The position numbers were made by a program, and so were the translations under genes. DNA of 11,392 nucleotides from Dunaliella salina (Eukaryota; Chlorophyta; Chlorophyceae; Chlamydomonadales; Dunaliellaceae). The stretch lies in contig MU069581.1 of assembly GCA_002284615.2 (NCBI GenBank), forward strand, positions 184,553 through 195,944. Reading direction: 5' to 3'. This document shows, one piece after another, positions 7,970 through 11,392 of the stretch; position 1 is the first letter of the stretch, and the number at the start of each line of letters is the position of its first letter. The notes beneath the pieces are model-generated. The model did no database searches and was not told the origin of the DNA. It saw only the letters and a list, made by a program, of their open reading frames with translations.

Positions 7970-8125
7970 CAGCATGCAGCAGTGCGCACAGCAATGCGCG
8001 CCGTAATCCACATGGCAATACACACAGATAAGCATGCAGTGATGCATGCAATAATGCATGCAGTAATGCAAGCTGCAATGAGCAAAGCCATGCACGCAGT
8101 GATGCATGCTGCAGCGCATACAGCA
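7970..8125. repeat. 12-bp degenerate minisatellite, 13 units
   Basis: Thirteen units of 12 bases run in strict register, the best ones being atgcatgcagta, atgcatgcaata and atgcacgcagtg. Because the unit is a multiple of three, it keeps frames open and encodes four-residue repeats such as MHAV-MHAI-MHAV on the plus strand and cysteine/histidine-rich repeats on the minus strand. I regard those frames as by-products of the repeat. Confidence 0.88.
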
Positions 8126-8192
8126 AAGCTTGCTGGTAAAGCAGTCACACTTACACGCGCATCATGGAATCTCAAATGCTGTCACAGGCGAT

Positions 8193-8422
8193 GTGTCTCT
8201 TGCAACCCCAGGGGATTGTGACTGAAACCCTCAGTCAGTAAGACAAAGGCTGCATCCATTTTTCAATGTCGCTGCGACGCTCTACCCAATTGTCAGCACT
8301 TGTCTTTGAGTTGTGTCTTTTGCAACCCAAGGGAGTCGTGACTGAAACCCTCAGACAGTGAGACAAAGGCTGCAACCATTTGTCAGCGTTGCTGCGCCCT
8401 CCCCACCGACAAGTGGCACTTG
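8193..8422 (+). repeat. 120-bp tandem duplication
   Basis: Copies start at 8193 and 8313. They share a gtgtctyttgcaaccc start, the identical gtgactgaaaccctcag segment, agacaaaggctgca and a gctgcg segment, and end near gcacttg. The second copy appears to be interrupted by the SINE-like element at 8428-8586: the end motif of copy 1 (cagcacttgtctttg) recurs on the far side of that element at 8585-8599. Confidence 0.82.
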
Positions 8423-8427
8423 CCAGC

Positions 8428-8586
8428 AAAAAAAAAAATGAAATTTCTACTTTACCGCAAGGGTCTCGGAGCGTGCATTGAGGAAAGGACACTCCAGCCT
8501 ATACTAGAGTGATTTCACCAATCAACCCGGAGAAGACACTCCAGCCTACACCAGAGCGCTCCCACCAGGATACGAACCCACGACCA
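8428..8586 (-). mobile_element. Second SINE-like element, head-truncated, with duplicated B-box region
   Basis: On the minus strand the element enters with GGTCGTGGGTTCGTATCC, carrying a B-box-like GGGTTCGTATCC (8568-8579), the same type of head as the first SINE. It ends in an 11-base T run (A run at 8428-8438 on plus). No A box is seen upstream, so the 5' end is probably truncated. Inside, a 47-bp unit occurs twice in tandem, the two copies marked by gacactccagcctayac at 8488 and 8535. The second B-box copy has decayed to GGGTTGATT. A GCACTTG motif on both sides (8416-8422, 8587-8593) is a candidate target duplication, though four bases separate the left one from the A run. The body differs from the 5521-5726 element, so it is a different family. 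Confidence 0.6.
8488..8579. repeat. 47-bp tandem pair within the second SINE
   Basis: The 24-nt cores at 8488-8511 and 8535-8558 differ at four positions and are 47 bases apart. Similarity continues beyond each core to caaccc or gaaccc. Confidence 0.8.
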
Positions 8587-8599
8587 GCACTTGTCTTTG

Positions 8600-9765
8600 C
8601 AAGCATCTTTCTCTGTTTCTCCCTATGAGTGGATTCGTCTAGATGCAGGTTAGCAGCTGCATGCAAACAAGAAGACAATTAGGTGGGAAGACTGATTCCT
8701 GTTCCCCCTTTTTGGACTTCATTCCATCACCTTGCGCCACTGGCTGGTCGCCACCATGCCTAGACCCCAGTGGTATGGCTTACTGCACGTCCAGGCTCGA
8801 GGTGTGCACCTCTGTGCATTCCCAGAAAATACCAATCATTCTCCAATTTTCATATCCCAAACTCAGATTTCGTAAGGAGTTGGCACGTTGATGTTATCTG
8901 TGTGTCATAGGGGCCATTTGGCATGCATCATGGCAGAATAAGGTGGTTGTGGCAGAACAGGGTTGTTTTAAATCATAAAACCAGCAACCAATGACCTGCA
9001 CCTGGACTTCAGCTGCTGTTGAATCTGTGTGCCATGCTGTGGTTCCTGATTTGGGGCGGAAGTGGGAAGGGGGCGGTGGGGGAAGAGGGGCACTGGTGGA
9101 ATGTGTTAGCAAAGGGCATCCTTTTACAAGGTGTTGGCGCCGAAGGCACGGGCTACTGCCATTAACCCTCCTGGTCCTCACTGACTTCTTTTTTGGTTTC
9201 TCTTGAAAAAGGGGGGACTTGGTGCCTGGGACCTAAGTACTCTCTTTTCCTTAATAGATGTGGGGAGTGTCTCGGAGGCAAACATGCAGAAAATCAATCC
9301 AAACTCCCAGGATACTGACATGTTATGATGTGTTATTGCATCATGAAGTTTGGGGGCAATTTGTGGACTTGCATGCCAGTTGTTGGATCCTGGAAAGCCA
9401 GGTATGCACGGGCGTCCACAGTTTAGTTCTTGCCCCATATCTCTTCTGCAACTCACTCTTTCAATCCATCAGGTATGCAAATGGATTGAAAATTGAGAAG
9501 CTCGAGCAGATAAGTTCGATCCTCATCTGGTGGGGGGAACTGGAAGGCTTTGGAAAGGGGGATAGGGGTTGCTTCAAGAGGATCCAGCCCAAAATTTGAT
9601 CCAGCAATTAACATATGCCTTCAAGAAAAAGGAATCTTTTCCCCTGGTCTCAACCCAAACCATGAATGACTCAGGTTTGGAAACCCAGATTATTCCTCTG
9701 GCCTAAAAGACTGACCTTTGAATTCCTAAGACCATTACCCCCATTTGCACAAGTTCTTAATGCTA
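8600..9765. other. No firm gene
   Basis: Open frames at 8643-8891 and 9258-9599 on the plus strand have no convincing domain. The second follows a cttaatag acceptor-like site, and its end (KIEKLEQISSILIWWGELEG) faintly resembles the region after the reverse transcriptase in plant LINEs, too weakly to call. Minus-strand frames opposite the G-rich tract at 9055-9090 are low-complexity. Confidence 0.3.
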
Positions 9766-9808
9766 GGCATTGAACTTGAAGCCTGCACGCCATCACTACG
9801 TACTACCA
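9766..9808 (-). other. Faint tRNA-like (Pol III box) segment
   Basis: On the minus strand TGGTAGTACGTAG (9796-9808) resembles an A box and AGTTCAATGCC (9766-9776) a B box, about 43 bases end to end. No cloverleaf can be folded convincingly by eye and no tail or target duplication is seen, so it is at most the head of an old SINE. Confidence 0.25.
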
Positions 9809-10025
9809 AATAGGAGAAAGCATGAGTTCAGAAAGTTTGAACCCTCTAATGACCTTTGTGTGCTGCCCTCTCTGGGGTATTCTATCAGAATTCAGCTGGG
9901 ACTCTTCACTACAACCATCCTATCCATATTTTCAGGAGTCCAAGGACTCCAAACAATGCCAGTCACCAATTAAATGGAGTGGATGATCTGGAATGGGCAC
10001 TTTGAGGTCAAAAGCAAGGCTCACG

Positions 10026-10202
10026 ATGTGGCTGGCGAGGCAAAAAGCCCTGGCGAGGCAACAAGCCCCATGTGGCTGGCAAGGCAACAAAACCCAATGT
10101 GGCTGGCAAGGCAACAAAACCCAATGTGGCTGGCAAGGCAACAAGCCCCATGTGGCTGGCAAGGCAAAAAGAACCAAAGGGGCTGGCAAGGGAAAAAGCC
10201 TG
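10026..10202 (+). repeat. 27-bp minisatellite, about 6-7 units
   Basis: Units beginning atgtggctggcaaggcaaca occur at 10070, 10097, 10124 and 10150. The first two full ones are identical 27-mers; variants shortened by a base or diverged start at 10026, about 10051 and 10178. The 27-bp period gives a nine-residue protein repeat (MWLARQQNP) in one plus frame and also keeps a minus frame open. No independent coding evidence supports either. Confidence 0.9.
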
Positions 10203-10702
10203 TAACCTGGAAATGTCAAGCTGAAGCCATGGGGTCGATGTGTTTGTCTGCTGGAGTTGGAGGCAAAGACAACAACCCATGGGTTCAGCACCTTAATTTG
10301 GTGCACCATGTGGCCTCCCCCGCTCAACACAGCTCTTCAATCTCAACCACTCAACTGTTCCTGATGCACTGGAGAAAGAAGGAAACGTGGCGCAGCCTAA
10401 TTTCAAATCATTGTTGTGCTTGCACCACTGCATTTGCCATTTACCAATGACACATATTGACCATTCCAAGCATAATCAGTGCAGCAAATCGTGTCAGGAA
10501 TTCTTGCTGGGCTCCATAGCCGTGCCAGAGTTGGCAATTGCAACTTGAAAGGGCAGCGCTTCCATCTGAGGAGACCTGCCCGATTCCCCAAAGAAACAGA
10601 ATACTTTAGCCCTTCACTCCCACAACCTTATGCGCCCTGCCAAATAGCACCACAGCGGTGACCGCACTCTGCCCTCCATGCAACCTTCTTCACGTGAACC
10701 TC
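10203..10702. other. No gene seen
   Basis: This stretch is unique-looking sequence between two minisatellites. Short frames on both strands lack recognisable content, and no repeat or RNA gene stands out. Confidence 0.4.
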
Positions 10703-10942
10703 ACGTCTCACTTACCTTACATTTCACTTACATTACGTTTCACTGACTTTTTGTCTCACTTACTTTATGTCCCACTTACCTTGCGTTTCACTTGCCTTGC
10801 GTTTCACTGACTTTACGTTTCACTTACTTCACGTTTCACTTACTTTACGTCTCACTTACTTTACGTCTCACTCACCTTTCGTTTCACTTACCTTATGTTT
10901 CACTGACTTTAAGTTTTACTTCCTTTACGTTTCACTTTACCT
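10703..10942. repeat. 16-bp minisatellite, 15 units
   Basis: Fifteen units of 16 bases run in exact register from 10703, with consensus acgtttcacttacttt and substitutions at a few positions only (acgt/atgt/gcgt, tttc/tctc, tta/tga). The strand is strongly C+T biased. Since 16 is not a multiple of three, each open frame cycles through all phases, giving 48-bp (16-residue) super-repeats. Register breaks after 10942, with looser copies to about 10980. Confidence 0.93.
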
Positions 10943-11343
10943 TTCACTTGCTCACCACATACCTTACGTCTCACTTGCTTATCACATAAACCCTGCAGAT
11001 CACCAAGCCATTCAGATCACTCCTCATAAGTGCTCACACGCCTTGACCCTTGTGCATCACATACACACATTCTGCCTTACCAGTCACATTGATCCTCACA
11101 CGTTGCGCCCTCAAGCATGGGACATCTGAATTGGATGTTGCTGTCTGCCATTTGGGATGCAAACCCTGCACAAAAGGAGTACCCTGATACGTGCTTGTTT
11201 CCATGCTCGCTTGCCTTTGTTCCCCCATACATGAGCTTGGTAACAATCGCAATTAGTACCCCCAATTAGTGATCCTCAAGGTTAAAAAACATTATTATCC
11301 AAAAGCTTGCAATGTATTGCCAGACACACGTGTTGGAGATCAG

Positions 11344-11344
<1 letters not shown>
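10943..11344. other. No gene seen
   Basis: Degraded remains of the 16-bp repeat give way to plain sequence. The short frames have no recognisable content. Confidence 0.4.

Positions 11345-11392
<48 letters not shown>
11345..11392. repeat. (TG)24 microsatellite, continuing past the edge
   Basis: This is a pure TG run of 48 bases to the window end, so its true length is unknown. It is the same dinucleotide as the tract at 1787-1900 but in the opposite strand sense. Confidence 0.97.

Noticed and set aside
9258..9599. Plus-strand 113-codon frame, possible LINE reverse-transcriptase tail
   Set aside because: Only a short stretch (about 9480-9545) hints at the post-RT region; no catalytic box or zinc-binding motif is present.
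7970..10942. Minisatellites as a CRISPR-like array
   Set aside because: Units are directly tandem with no unique spacers, and the window is eukaryotic.

Overview
This window looks like nuclear DNA from a eukaryote with a large, repeat-rich genome, most plausibly in the green plant lineage (for example a fern, lycophyte, bryophyte or streptophyte alga). The assignment rests on spliced coding pieces with GT/AG introns, tRNA-derived SINE-like elements, a decayed retroelement nuclease, long CA/TG microsatellites and several minisatellites. Nothing looks prokaryotic or organellar. The species cannot be named from sequence alone.

Layout. Positions 1-1274 (minus strand) hold a broken gene for a PCIF1-like (cap-adenosine N6-methyltransferase family) protein that runs off the left edge. 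A short dispersed repeat with a pyrimidine tract ending in AG follows (1528-1603); a second copy lies at 4118-4188 and part of a third, inverted, at 5117-5146. A (CA)57 tract (1787-1900) precedes a plus-strand spliced gene of unknown function (about 1954-3159, four exons). From about 3790 to 4110 is a decayed C-terminal nuclease domain of a LINE-like retroelement, with an internal duplication.

The middle holds a well-bounded tRNA-type SINE on the minus strand (5521-5726), with both Pol III boxes, a TTTCC-type tail and an 8-bp target duplication with one mismatch. Next is a minus-strand coiled-coil-like terminal exon (6264-6575) that also changes frame. A duplicated block (7233-7478) carries a 19-bp exact match to the SINE body.

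The right half is mostly tandem repeats: a 12-bp minisatellite (7970-8125), a 120-bp tandem pair (from 8193) interrupted by a second SINE-like element (8428-8586), a faint tRNA-like segment (9766-9808), a 27-bp minisatellite (10026-10202), a 16-bp minisatellite (10703-10942) and a TG microsatellite at the right edge.

I see no gene set acting as one system. The coding pieces are on both strands, are unrelated, and all change frame at least once. Either this is a field of decaying genes and transposon remains, or single-base indel errors remain in the assembly. No convincing new biological system is visible; the most useful leads are the PCIF1-like gene with an altered catalytic motif, the unrecognised spliced gene and the two SINE families.
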